Part shown: positions 12,749 through 22,141 of the stretch, one piece after another
Position numbering within the stretch: the stretch's first letter is position 1
How the letters are laid out: the number at the start of each line of letters is the position of its first letter
Assembly: GCF_031020795.1 (NCBI RefSeq)
Contig: NZ_JAVHJP010000002.1
Coordinates: 620,001-684,000, forward strand
Direction: 5' to 3'
DNA length: 64,000 bases
Origin: Hydrogenophaga pseudoflava
Lineage (GTDB): Bacteria; Pseudomonadota; Gammaproteobacteria; Burkholderiales; Burkholderiaceae_C
Program-made: the position numbers and the translations under genes
Notes under the pieces: generated by a model
What the model was told of the DNA's origin: nothing
What the model saw: the letters and a program-made list of their open reading frames with translations, nothing else
Database searches by the model: none

Positions 12749-13924
12749 ATGAAATGGTTTTTGCTGCCCGCCATGGCCCTGAGCCTGTCCGTCCCGCTTG
12801 CGGTCCATGCCGACTGGGCCAAGACCGAAGCCGATGCCAAGGGCCAGACGGTGTACTTCAACGCCTGGGGCGGCGGCGAGGCCATCAATGCCTACATCAC
12901 GTGGGTGGCGCAGCAGGTCAAGGGCCGCTATGGGGTGGAGCTGCGGCACGTCAAAGTGACGGACGCGGCCGAGGTGGTCAAGCGGGTGCAGACCGAGGTG
13001 GCGGCAGGCCGCCGCATCGATGGCTCGGTCGACCTGATGTGGGTCAACGGCGAGAACTTCCGCAACCTCAAGCAGGGCGGCTTGCTGTTCGGCCCCTGGG
13101 CCGAGGACTTGCCCCACTGGGGCTCGGTGGACCTGAACAAGCCGGTACGCAGCGACTTTTCAGTGCCCACCGAAGGCTACGAGGCACCGTGGGGCACAGC
13201 CCAGCTGACCTTCATCGCCGACAAGGCCCGTACACCCACGCCGCCGCGCTCGGCGGCCGCGCTGCTGGCCTTCGCCAAGGCCAATCCGGGCCGGGTGAGC
13301 TACCCGAAACCGCCGGACTTCCACGGCACCACATTCCTCAAGCAGGTACTGATCGAGCTGGCGCCTGACCGCAAGGTTCTGCAGTCGCCAGTGAGTGCCG
13401 CCAGCTTCGGCGCTGCCACCGCACCGCTGTGGGCCTACCTGGACCAGCTGCATCCGGTGCTGTGGCGAGGTGGCAAGGCCTTCCCGGCCACCGCCGCCGA
13501 GATGCACCGCATGCTGGCCGACGGTGAGCTTCGGCTTTCACTCACCTTCAATCCGAACGAGGCGGCCAACCTCATCGTCTCGCGCCAGTTGCCCGCCACG
13601 GCTTACAGCTTCGGCTTCACCGGCGGCACCATCGGCAACGTGCATTTTGTGGCCATCCCGGTCAACGCCAAGGCGCAGGCCGGTGCCCAGGTGGTGGCCA
13701 ACTTCCTGCTTTCGCCCGAGGCCCAGGCGCGCAAGGCCGACGTCACCGTGTGGGGCGACGGCAGCGTACTGGATGTGGGCAAGCTGCCAGCGGCGATCCA
13801 GGCTGCCATGCGCAAGACGGCACCAGGCGCTCTGGCCGAAGCCGTGCCCACGCTGGCCGAGCCGCACGCCAGCTGGGTGGAGGTGCTGGAGAGCGAGTGG
13901 CTCAAGCGCTACGGGGCCCGCTGA
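12749..13924 (+). CDS. ynjB: ABC transporter substrate-binding protein, YnjB family
   Basis: This 391-residue periplasmic solute-binding protein closely resembles E. coli YnjB throughout. A Sec signal peptide (about residues 1-22, cleavage after VHA) precedes the mature protein. Family hallmarks are TVYFNAWGGGEAINAY, GSVDLMWVNGENFRNLK, SYPKPPDFHGTTFLKQ, LRLSLTFNPNEAAN and SYSFGFTGGTIGNVHFV. It is the first gene of a binding protein-permease-ATPase operon. The substrate of YnjBCD systems is not established. The architecture resembles thiamine- or iron-type importers, so no ligand is assigned. Confidence 0.9.
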   Translation: MKWFLLPAMALSLSVPLAVHADWAKTEADAKGQTVYFNAWGGGEAINAYITWVAQQVKGRYGVELRHVKVTDAAEVVKRVQTEVAAGRRIDGSVDLMWVNGENFRNLKQGGLLFGPWAEDLPHWGSVDLNKPVRSDFSVPTEGYEAPWGTAQLTFIADKARTPTPPRSAAALLAFAKANPGRVSYPKPPDFHGTTFLKQVLIELAPDRKVLQSPVSAASFGAATAPLWAYLDQLHPVLWRGGKAFPATAAEMHRMLADGELRLSLTFNPNEAANLIVSRQLPATAYSFGFTGGTIGNVHFVAIPVNAKAQAGAQVVANFLLSPEAQARKADVTVWGDGSVLDVGKLPAAIQAAMRKTAPGALAEAVPTLAEPHASWVEVLESEWLKRYGAR

Positions 13925-15555
13925 GCTGGCGCGGTTTGCCCTCGGCGTGGTCGGCACGCCGGCTGTGGGCCTGGCTCGCGGCCCTGCCGGTGCTGCTGAT
14001 CCTTGGGCCGGTGCTGCCAGGTCTGTACTGGGCACTGGCGCCTGTGCTCGCCCCTTCGGTCTGGCAGGCGCTGTGGTCCGACGCCCAGTGGCCGCTGGCG
14101 CTGCGCGCCACCCTGGTGTCGGCCGGGCTGGGCAGCGTGCTGGGCATGGCCCTGGCCGCAGGCCTGGCGACCGCGCTGTACCCGGGGCCGCGCTGGCTGG
14201 CGATGCAGCGCCGGTTGCCGCTGATGCTGTCGGTGCCGCATGCGGCCTTTGCCGTTGGCCTGTTGTTCCTGATCTCGCCCTCGGGCTGGTTCGCGCGCGC
14301 AGTGGCTCCGCTGGCGGGATGGCTGGAGCCGCCGGCATGGGTCACGGTGCAGGACCCGCTGGGGCTGAGCCTGGCCTTGGCGCTGGGCTTGAAGGAAAGC
14401 TGGTTCCTGCTCTGGGTGCTGGTGGCGGTGCTGGGCGAGCAGACCGTGCATCGGCACATGGTGGTGGCGCGGTCGCTGGGCTACAACCGCGCCCAGACTT
14501 GGAGGCTGGTGCTGTGGCCCCAGTTGCTGCCGCGTCTGGGCTGGCCGCTGGCGGCGGTGCTGGCTTATGGCCTCTCCGTGGTCGACATGGCCGTGGTGCT
14601 TGGGCCGAGCACGCCGCCCACGCTGGCCGTGCTGGTCTGGCAGTGGCTCTCCGACCCCGACCCGGCGATGCAGGCCCGCGGCGCCGTCGCATCGGTGGTT
14701 CTGCTGGCGCTGTTCCTGCTGATCTCGGGAATCGCTCGCTGGTTGTGGCACGGGCTGGTGCGCCGTGCCGCCTACCCGGCGGGTGAGCGCAAGGCTGCGA
14801 GCCACCCGCCGCGCCGGGGGCTGCACCAGCCGCTGTGGCTGGTGGGTTATGCGGTGGTGGCGGTGCTGCTGCTGTGGTCCTTGGCGGACACCTGGTTCTT
14901 TCCGGCGCTGTGGCCCGATGCGCTGTCGCTGCAGAACTGGATGCAGGTCGACTGGGCACCGTTCGGCACCACCCTTGGGCTGGCGGCGGCGGCCTCGCTG
15001 CTGTGCCTGCCGGCCGCGCTGGTGTGGCTGGAGTGGGGGCCTCAGCGTTACAACGCGCTGCTGTACCTGCCGTTGATCATCCCCTCGCTGCCCCTGGTGG
15101 CCGCGCAGTACGCGGCGCTGCTGCGGTTGTCGGCCGACGGCACTGCGCCTGGCCTGCTGTGGAGCCACTTGCTGTGGGTGCTGCCCTATACGGTGCTCAC
15201 CCTGATCGGGCCGTACCGAGCGTTCGACCGGCGGCTGATGGTCACCGCGCGGGCGCTGGGGCAGTCGCCCCTGGGCGCCTGCCTGCGCGTGAAGTGGCCG
15301 ATGCTGGTCAAGCCCATTCTGGCCGCGCTGGCCGTCGGCTTCTCGGTCAGCGTGGCGCAGTACCTGCCCACCTTGTTCGCCGGCGGCGGGCGCTTTGCCA
15401 CGGTGACGACCGAGGCGGTGGCGCTGAGCGCCGGGGGCAACCGCCGCGTGCTGGCCGCGCAGGCGCTGCTGCAAATCGTGCTGCCGCTGCTGGGCTTTGG
15501 CCTGGCGGCGCTGCTGTCCCAATGGGCGGGCCGCACCCGCCGAGGATTGCGCTGA
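13897..15555 (+). CDS. ynjC: Fused double-domain ABC permease, YnjC family
   Basis: This is a large inner-membrane permease of about 552 residues. It contains two tandem binding-protein-dependent permease modules, as in YnjC or ThiP. Each half has about six hydrophobic spans and an EAA-like cytoplasmic loop (VVARSLGYNRAQTWRLVLWP in the first half; VTARALGQSPLGACLRVKWP in the second). No ATG opens the frame. I chose GTG 13897 because GGAGAG sits just before it and it overlaps the ynjB end. CTG 13921, overlapping the ynjB stop, and TTG 13936 are alternatives. It is co-transcribed with ynjB and ynjD. Confidence 0.85.
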   Translation: MAQALRGPLSWRGLPSAWSARRLWAWLAALPVLLILGPVLPGLYWALAPVLAPSVWQALWSDAQWPLALRATLVSAGLGSVLGMALAAGLATALYPGPRWLAMQRRLPLMLSVPHAAFAVGLLFLISPSGWFARAVAPLAGWLEPPAWVTVQDPLGLSLALALGLKESWFLLWVLVAVLGEQTVHRHMVVARSLGYNRAQTWRLVLWPQLLPRLGWPLAAVLAYGLSVVDMAVVLGPSTPPTLAVLVWQWLSDPDPAMQARGAVASVVLLALFLLISGIARWLWHGLVRRAAYPAGERKAASHPPRRGLHQPLWLVGYAVVAVLLLWSLADTWFFPALWPDALSLQNWMQVDWAPFGTTLGLAAAASLLCLPAALVWLEWGPQRYNALLYLPLIIPSLPLVAAQYAALLRLSADGTAPGLLWSHLLWVLPYTVLTLIGPYRAFDRRLMVTARALGQSPLGACLRVKWPMLVKPILAALAVGFSVSVAQYLPTLFAGGGRFATVTTEAVALSAGGNRRVLAAQALLQIVLPLLGFGLAALLSQWAGRTRRGLR

Positions 15556-15556
15556 G

Positions 15557-16204
15557 ATGCTGGACATTCGAAACCTCACCATGACCAAAGGCGAGAGCCT
15601 GCTCATTGCGGGGCTGAACCTGCAGGTCGGGCGGGGCAGCATCGTCACGCTCACCGGCGCTTCGGGCTCGGGCAAGTCGACCCTGCTCAACTGGCTGGTG
15701 GGCGATCTGGACCCGGCGTTCCAGGCGCAGGGCGAGTTGTGGCTGGACGGCGAGCGGCGCGACGCCTGGCCGGTGGAGGCGCGCGGCATCGGCATTCTGT
15801 TCCAGGACGACCTGCTGTTTCCGCACCTCAGCGTGGGACAGAACCTGGCGTTCGCGCTGCCGGCCACGGTGCGCGGCACCGCCGCCCGGCGCGAGCGGGT
15901 GGCACAGACGCTGCGCGACATCGGACTGGATGGTTTCCACGACCGCGACCCGGCCACCCTCTCAGGCGGCCAGCGCGCGCGCGTGAGCCTGATGCGGACG
16001 CTGCTCGCCGAGCCCTGCGCATTGCTGCTGGACGAGCCCTTTTCCCGGCTGGACGCGGCGCTGCGCGCGCAGTTCCGGGGGTTCGTGTTCGGGCGGATCC
16101 AGCGCCAGCGCATCCCCACGCTGCTGGTCACCCACGACCCCGACGACGTGCCGCCGGGTGGCGAGGTGTTCGACATCCAGCGGTGGCAGGCACGGCCCGA
16201 ATGA
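15557..16204 (+). CDS. ynjD: ABC transporter ATP-binding protein, YnjD family
   Basis: This 215-residue ATPase energises the YnjBC importer. It shows Walker A (GASGSGKSTLLNW), Q-loop (ILFQDDLLFPHL), signature (LSGGQRARVSLMR), Walker B (LLLDEPFSRLD) and the switch His (LLVTHDPDD). The ATG lies one base after the ynjC stop. The protein ends shortly after the switch region and has no regulatory extension. It closes the operon, since the next gene is on the opposite strand. Confidence 0.9.
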   Translation: MLDIRNLTMTKGESLLIAGLNLQVGRGSIVTLTGASGSGKSTLLNWLVGDLDPAFQAQGELWLDGERRDAWPVEARGIGILFQDDLLFPHLSVGQNLAFALPATVRGTAARRERVAQTLRDIGLDGFHDRDPATLSGGQRARVSLMRTLLAEPCALLLDEPFSRLDAALRAQFRGFVFGRIQRQRIPTLLVTHDPDDVPPGGEVFDIQRWQARPE

Positions 16205-16231
16205 GCAGGCTAGGAGGAGACTCCGCCGGAC

Positions 16232-18517
16232 TCAGGCGTTCAGCACCACCGGTTCGAGCGCGTCGCTCGCCACGCTGATGCGGCCAATGGCGGCCGTGTG
16301 CGGGTAGCCCGCCGTCTGCAGTGCACGTATGCAGTCGTACGCGCGGTCGGCCGGCACGCTGGCCAGCAGACCTCCCGCGGTCTGCGGGTCGAACAGGAGC
16401 GGGTAGCGCGGATCATCCACGAAGGCCTCGGCATTGCGCAGTGCGCGGCGCAGGCGCACGTTGGCCGGCTGCAGCGAACTGACGATGCCGGCCTGCACGC
16501 ACTCCACCGCACCATCGAGCACGGGCAGGGCGCCCAGGTGCAGCTGCGCATCCACACCGGAGGGGCGCGTCATCTCGACGAGGTGGCCGAGCAGACCGAA
16601 GCCCGTGAGGTCGGTGCAGGCGGTGGCCCCGTGTGCGCGCAGGACGCGGGCGCCGGCCTGGTTGGACACCACCATGGAATTGAGCGCCGCATCCACCCAG
16701 CGGCCTTTGGCCGCGTGCCGCGCGTGTGCCGCAAACAGGGTGCCGGTGCCGATGGGCTTGGTCAGCAGCAACACATCGCCCGGCTGCATGCCGCCCTTGC
16801 GCAGCACACCCGTCATGCGCTCGTCGATCAGTCCGTTCACAGCAAATCCCAGCGCCAGCTCGCGGCCTTCGCCGGTGTGCCCGCCGACCAGGCTGCAGCC
16901 TGCGGCGTTGAGCACCTCGACCGCGCCGGTCATCATCTGCAGCAGCAGGTCCTCGACCTTGGCTTCCAGACCCGGTGGCACCGTGGCGATCGCCGTGGCC
17001 GACTGCGGCTCGGCGCCCATGGCAAAGATGTCGCCCAGCGCGTGGTTGGCCGCCACCTGGCCGAACAGGTACGGGTCGTCGATGAAGCTGCGGAAAAAGT
17101 CCACCGTCTGCACCACTGCCATGCCCGGCGGTACGCGCACCACGGCCGCGTCGTCCGGCGCGTGCAGGCCGATGAGCACGTCCTCGCGCTGCACCGGCTG
17201 CAGATGGCCCAGGGCGCGGCTGAGGATGGTGGCGCCCACCTTGGCGCCACAGCCGCCGCAGCGCATGGCGATGGCCGAGATCGCCTGGCGTGATTCTTCG
17301 GCACTCAGCACGAGGCTGTTGGCCGGCGTTGTCTTTGATGGCAGCCCCGGAACCATGACGGGCAACTCGGTGAACTTGCGCATGAAGCGTCGGTCGATGT
17401 GGTCCTTCCAGCGCCAGACCCAGTCGCCCGCGAAGCCGATGGGGCCGCGCGAGGCCACCGCATGCCGGTCGCCGGTGGATATCAGCGCCAGCCAGTGCTT
17501 CTGGGGGCGGTAGGGCTGCAGCGGTTGGCCATGCAGGGCCAGGCGCAGGTTGCGTGCCAGCGCCGGGCCCATGCGCACCGCGAACACGCCGGCCTTCTCC
17601 AGCGGTCGCGGCAGGAAGGACGCCACGTCGCCGGCTGCGAAGATCCTGGGGTCGTCCGGCGTCTGCAGGTGTTCATTGACGCGGACGAAGCCGTGCCCGT
17701 CCAGCGCCAGGCCAGTGTCGCGCAGCCAGCCCGGGCCGCCCGCCTGCGTGACCCACATGGTCTCGTCGGCATCGAAGGTGCGCCCGTCCTGCGTGGTCAG
17801 GCAGCCGGGCGAGACCTGCGACACCTCGGCCCGCGTGTGCACCGCAACCCTTCGTTCCTTGAGCACCCGGACGAAGCGCGCCCGCACCCCGGGGTTGTGG
17901 GTTGGCAGGACCGAGTCGCCCGCGGTGAGAAGCACGAACTGCAGCAGATCGGGGTTCTTGCCCAGAGACTGCAATTCCTGACGCAGCCGGTGCTGCATGG
18001 CCAGCACCAGCTCCACGCCGCCCGCACCGCCACCGACCACCGCCACGGTGAAGCGCTCGCGAAGGCCGCGCACACGCTCCAGCAGGGCCAGCCAGCGCTG
18101 GTTGAAGTGGGCGATGGGCTTGACCGGCACCGCATGGGCCTGCGCGCCATCGACCTTGCGCACATCGGGTGTGGATCCGGTGTTGATGGACAGCAGATCG
18201 TACGGAACGGGTGGTCGGCCTTCGAGCAGCACGCGCTGGTTCGCCCGGTCCAGCCCGGTCACCTCGCCGCGGATGAAGCGTCCGCCCGCGAACGCCGCCA
18301 GACGACCGAGGTCGATGTGGACCTCGTCAAAGCGGTAGTGGCCTGCGATGTAGCCCGGCAGCATGCCGGAGTAGGGCGTGTCGACGTCGGTGCAGACCAG
18401 CGTGATGCGCAAGCCGGGTTCAGGCAGCATGGCGAGCATGCGCAGCGCCATCACATGGCTGTGACCTCCACCGACAAGGACCAGATCGCGCAGGACGGGT
18501 TGTTCGTGTGAATGCAT
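16232..18517 (-). CDS. selD: Fusion of NADH-dehydrogenase-like flavoprotein and selenide, water dikinase (SelD)
   Basis: This 761-residue two-domain protein joins two enzymes. Residues about 1-380 form a type-II NADH-dehydrogenase-like FAD/NAD(P) oxidoreductase (VLVGGGHSHV near the N-terminus; VAVVGGGAGGVELVLAM for the second dinucleotide site; IFAAGDVASF). Residues about 395-761 form SelD, which makes selenophosphate from selenide and ATP. The catalytic residue is an ordinary Cys (Cys423 in CGGCGAKVG), not selenocysteine, and the neighbouring Lys is present. GLHAPDDAAVVRVP and LVGGHTGEGRELALGF are typical SelD motifs. The fusion class is known. No selA, selB, selC or selU lies in the window, so the use of the selenophosphate is not shown. 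Confidence 0.92.
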   Translation of the reverse strand: MHSHEQPVLRDLVLVGGGHSHVMALRMLAMLPEPGLRITLVCTDVDTPYSGMLPGYIAGHYRFDEVHIDLGRLAAFAGGRFIRGEVTGLDRANQRVLLEGRPPVPYDLLSINTGSTPDVRKVDGAQAHAVPVKPIAHFNQRWLALLERVRGLRERFTVAVVGGGAGGVELVLAMQHRLRQELQSLGKNPDLLQFVLLTAGDSVLPTHNPGVRARFVRVLKERRVAVHTRAEVSQVSPGCLTTQDGRTFDADETMWVTQAGGPGWLRDTGLALDGHGFVRVNEHLQTPDDPRIFAAGDVASFLPRPLEKAGVFAVRMGPALARNLRLALHGQPLQPYRPQKHWLALISTGDRHAVASRGPIGFAGDWVWRWKDHIDRRFMRKFTELPVMVPGLPSKTTPANSLVLSAEESRQAISAIAMRCGGCGAKVGATILSRALGHLQPVQREDVLIGLHAPDDAAVVRVPPGMAVVQTVDFFRSFIDDPYLFGQVAANHALGDIFAMGAEPQSATAIATVPPGLEAKVEDLLLQMMTGAVEVLNAAGCSLVGGHTGEGRELALGFAVNGLIDERMTGVLRKGGMQPGDVLLLTKPIGTGTLFAAHARHAAKGRWVDAALNSMVVSNQAGARVLRAHGATACTDLTGFGLLGHLVEMTRPSGVDAQLHLGALPVLDGAVECVQAGIVSSLQPANVRLRRALRNAEAFVDDPRYPLLFDPQTAGGLLASVPADRAYDCIRALQTAGYPHTAAIGRISVASDALEPVVLNA

Positions 18518-18591
18518 TCGGTGGCTGCGGACATGCGCCGACCGCGCTTCGCAACGGCAGCCAAGCAGCGAGAGGGCGGGGGAGAGATGTG

Positions 18592-18668
18592 TGGCCTGCC
18601 CGGAGGGACTCGAACCCCCGACCTGCTGCTTAGAAGGCAGCTGCTCTATCCGGTTGAGCTACGGGCAG
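18592..18668 (-). tRNA. tRNA-Arg (anticodon TCT)
   Basis: This is a 77-base cloverleaf with encoded CCA. The acceptor stem is CTGCCCG/CGGGCAG, the anticodon loop is CTTCTAA (TCT) on a GCTGC/GCAGC stem, and the T-loop is TTCGAGT. It reads AGA/AGG codons. It lies 57 bases downstream of tRNA-Pro on the same strand, with a terminator between, so it probably has its own promoter. Confidence 0.97.
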
Positions 18669-18685
18669 ACGGTGCGGACAGGATA

Positions 18686-18715
18686 CAAAAAAGGCCCACG
18701 CTGTGGGCCTTTTTG
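18686..18715 (-). terminator. Terminator between tRNA-Pro and tRNA-Arg
   Basis: The perfect inverted repeat AAAAAGGCCCAC (18688-18699)/GTGGGCCTTTTT (18703-18714) has a 3-base loop and T tracts on either strand. It ends the tRNA-Pro transcript on the minus strand. Confidence 0.85.
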
Positions 18716-18725
18716 TCCTGAAGAA

Positions 18726-18802
18726 TGGTCGGAGCGGCGGGATTCGAACTCGCGACCCTCTGCTCCCAAAGCAGATGCGCTACCAGGCTGCGCTACGCTC
18801 CG
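18726..18802 (-). tRNA. tRNA-Pro (anticodon TGG)
   Basis: This is a 77-base cloverleaf with encoded CCA. The acceptor stem is CGGAGCG/CGCTCCG, with the C1:G72 pair typical of bacterial tRNA-Pro. The anticodon loop holds TGG, and the T-loop is TTCGAAT. Confidence 0.97.
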
Positions 18803-18861
18803 ACAAGCCGGCGAGTATACCCTGACGCCGAGGCGCGCTGCGCAGTCTGCTCCGGCGTATT

Positions 18862-20121
<1,260 letters not shown>

Positions 20122-20166
20122 GGGGTGGTCCTCGTGTGTGGGTCTGGACGTTGTGGAAAAGGGTGC

Positions 20167-21252
20167 TCAGGCCTGCCGTGCAAAGCGCCATGCCATCTCG
20201 GCCAGTGGCCGCGCGCCCGCGGCGGACGACACCGCCTGCGCGCTGGACGCCGTGCCCATCTCGACGCGCTTGGCAATCCCCTGCAGGATCGCGGCAAGGC
20301 GGAACAGGTTGTAGGCAAGGTAGAAGTTCCAGTCGGCCTTGAGCTGCTCGGGCGTGACGAAGCCGGTGCGCTCGCAATAGCGGTGGATGTAGTCGTCCTC
20401 GGTGGGAATGCCCAGCGCCTGCACGTCCAGGCCGCCGATGCCGCGGAAGGCGCCCGGCGGGATGTGCCAGGCCATGCAGTGGTAGCTGAAGTCGGCCAGC
20501 GGGTGACCGAGGGTCGAGAGCTCCCAATCGAGGATCGCCAGCACGCGCGGCTCGGTGGGGTGGAACATCAGGTTGTCCAGCCGGTAGTCGCCGTGCACGA
20601 TGGACACCAGCGATTCGTCGCGCGCCATGGCTGGAATGTTCAGAGGCAGCCAGTCCATCAGCTTGTCCATCTCGGGGATGGGTTGCGTGATCGACGCGAC
20701 GTACTGCTTGCTCCACCGGCCGATCTGGCGCTCGAAGTAGTTGCCCGGTTTGCCGTAGTCGGCCAGGCCAATCTCCAGGGGACGCACCGTGTGCAGCGCG
20801 GCCATCACGCGGTTCATCTCGTCGTAGATCGCGCCGCGCTGGGCGTTGGGCATGTGGGGCAGCGACTGGTCCCACATCACACGGCCGTCGACGCACTCCA
20901 TCACGTAGAAGGCACGCCCGATCACCGACTCGTCCTCGCACAAGGCGTGCATGCGCGCCACCGGCACACCGGTGCCGTGCAGAGCGCCCATCACCCGGTA
21001 CTCCCGCTCGATGGCGTGGGCCGAGGGCAAGAGCTTGGCCACCGGACCGGGCTTGGCGCGCATCACATAGTTGCGGTTCGGCGTGATGAGCTTGTAGGTG
21101 GGATTGGACTGCCCGCCCTTGAACATTTCAATGCTCAATGGACCGGCAAAGCCCTCGACGTGGCGTTCGAGCCAGCCCTGCAAGGCGAGGGGATCGACGG
21201 CGTGTTGCGCCGCCACCGGCCGCGTGCCGGTGAAGTTCTGGGAGTCGTTCAT
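20167..21252 (-). CDS. Phosphotransferase (APH-fold kinase), ACAD10/11 N-terminal type
   Basis: This 361-residue protein has the aminoglycoside-phosphotransferase/choline-kinase fold. It shows the N-lobe MFKGGQSNPTYKL, the catalytic loop SIVHGDYRLDNLMFH (His-Gly-Asp plus Asn) and the metal-binding ILDWELSTLGHPLAD. Proteins of this subgroup next to acyl-CoA dehydrogenases are not drug-resistance enzymes. The characterised relatives (LvaA, the ACAD10/11 kinase domain) phosphorylate 4-hydroxyacyl-CoA. It sits 31 bases after the Crp/Fnr-type regulator gene and just before the acyl-CoA dehydrogenase, suggesting one transcript. Confidence 0.85.
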   Translation of the reverse strand: MNDSQNFTGTRPVAAQHAVDPLALQGWLERHVEGFAGPLSIEMFKGGQSNPTYKLITPNRNYVMRAKPGPVAKLLPSAHAIEREYRVMGALHGTGVPVARMHALCEDESVIGRAFYVMECVDGRVMWDQSLPHMPNAQRGAIYDEMNRVMAALHTVRPLEIGLADYGKPGNYFERQIGRWSKQYVASITQPIPEMDKLMDWLPLNIPAMARDESLVSIVHGDYRLDNLMFHPTEPRVLAILDWELSTLGHPLADFSYHCMAWHIPPGAFRGIGGLDVQALGIPTEDDYIHRYCERTGFVTPEQLKADWNFYLAYNLFRLAAILQGIAKRVEMGTASSAQAVSSAAGARPLAEMAWRFARQA

Positions 21253-21283
21253 TCGGTCACGGTCGGTGAGGGCGGGGAAAGCG

Positions 21284-22003
21284 TCAGTTCTCGGCTTCGG
21301 CGATGCGCATCAGCATGTCGCGGTTGCGCACCACCAGCCCTCCCTGCTCGATGCGGATCGCTTCTTCGCGCTCCATGGATTTGAGTTCCTGGTTCACGCG
21401 TTGGCGCGAGGCGCCCAACAACTGCGCCAGTTCCTCCTGCGCCAGTTGCAGACCGATGCGCATTTCGTTGCCGTCCGACAGGCAGGGCACACCGTAGGAG
21501 CGCACCAGGTGAAGCAACTGTTTGGCCAGGCGTGCGCGCAGCGGCAGGGTGTTGAGGTCTTCCACCAGGCCGAACAGCGTGCGGATGCGCCGCGCCTGCA
21601 GGCGCATCAGCGCCTCGTACAGCTCGACGTGGGCATTGAGGATCTTCTGGAAATCGTTGCGGGCCACGCACAGCAGCGTGGTCGGGCCATGCGCGTAGGC
21701 GTCGTGCGTGCGCCGGTCCCCATCGAAGAAGGCCACGTCCCCGAACCACACACCGGGTTCCACGTACGTCAGCGTGATGAGCTTGCCCGAGAGCGAAGTC
21801 GAGCTGACACGCACCGCGCCCTTGGCGACCGCCGTCCACTCGGTGGGCGGCTCGCCGCGGGCGACGATCAGGTCGCCGTCCTTGAATCGCTTGACGTAGG
21901 CGCATCGGAGGATGTCGTGACGCAGGGAGGGGGAAAGACTCTGGAACCAGCGACCGTTGTTGATCGCCTCGCGTTCTTCCATTGTCAGAATGGGTTCGTC
22001 CAT
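21284..22003 (-). CDS. Crp/Fnr-family transcriptional regulator
   Basis: This 239-residue regulator has an N-terminal cyclic-nucleotide-binding-like beta-roll (residues 20-140: FKDGDLIVARGEPPTEW, GVWFGDVAFFDGDRRT), a dimer helix, and a C-terminal winged helix with QEELAQLLGASRQRVNQEL. There is no N-terminal Fnr-type cysteine cluster, so oxygen sensing by an iron-sulfur cluster is unlikely. The arginine/serine pair that binds cAMP in Crp is not clearly present either, so the signal is unknown. A 22-base dyad (22031-22052) lies just upstream of its start and may be its own operator. Confidence 0.87.
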   Translation of the reverse strand: MDEPILTMEEREAINNGRWFQSLSPSLRHDILRCAYVKRFKDGDLIVARGEPPTEWTAVAKGAVRVSSTSLSGKLITLTYVEPGVWFGDVAFFDGDRRTHDAYAHGPTTLLCVARNDFQKILNAHVELYEALMRLQARRIRTLFGLVEDLNTLPLRARLAKQLLHLVRSYGVPCLSDGNEMRIGLQLAQEELAQLLGASRQRVNQELKSMEREEAIRIEQGGLVVRNRDMLMRIAEAEN

Positions 22004-22030
22004 CGGATGTCTTTTGAGTGACTGAAAGCG

Positions 22031-22052
22031 GTCCCATTGTCACCACTGGGAC
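22031..22052. promoter_or_regulatory. Dyad upstream of the Crp/Fnr-type regulator
   Basis: GTCCCA (22031-22036) and TGGGAC (22047-22052) form a perfect 6-base dyad with a 10-base spacer. The total length of 22 bp is that of Crp-family operators. It starts 28 bases upstream of the regulator's ATG. Autoregulation is an inference; it could also be a transcript hairpin. Confidence 0.35.
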
Positions 22053-22141
22053 GCGCTGGAAGCATCAGGGATAGCGCGGGGGACTGTCCCGCAGGTGTCG
22101 GCGGTGCTGCTTGAAAAAGCGAAGCGCCGTACCCTTGGAGA

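Noticed and set aside
13909-16176. 755-codon minus-strand open frame
   Set aside because: It is antisense to ynjC and ynjD; Gln/Arg/His-rich, no recognisable domain.
16232-18517. Selenocysteine codon in SelD
   Set aside because: The catalytic position is a normal TGT Cys codon; no in-frame TGA is present.
20167-21252. Aminoglycoside resistance gene
   Set aside because: The APH-fold signature is present, but the neighbour acyl-CoA dehydrogenase and subgroup features point to acyl-CoA metabolism, not drug resistance.
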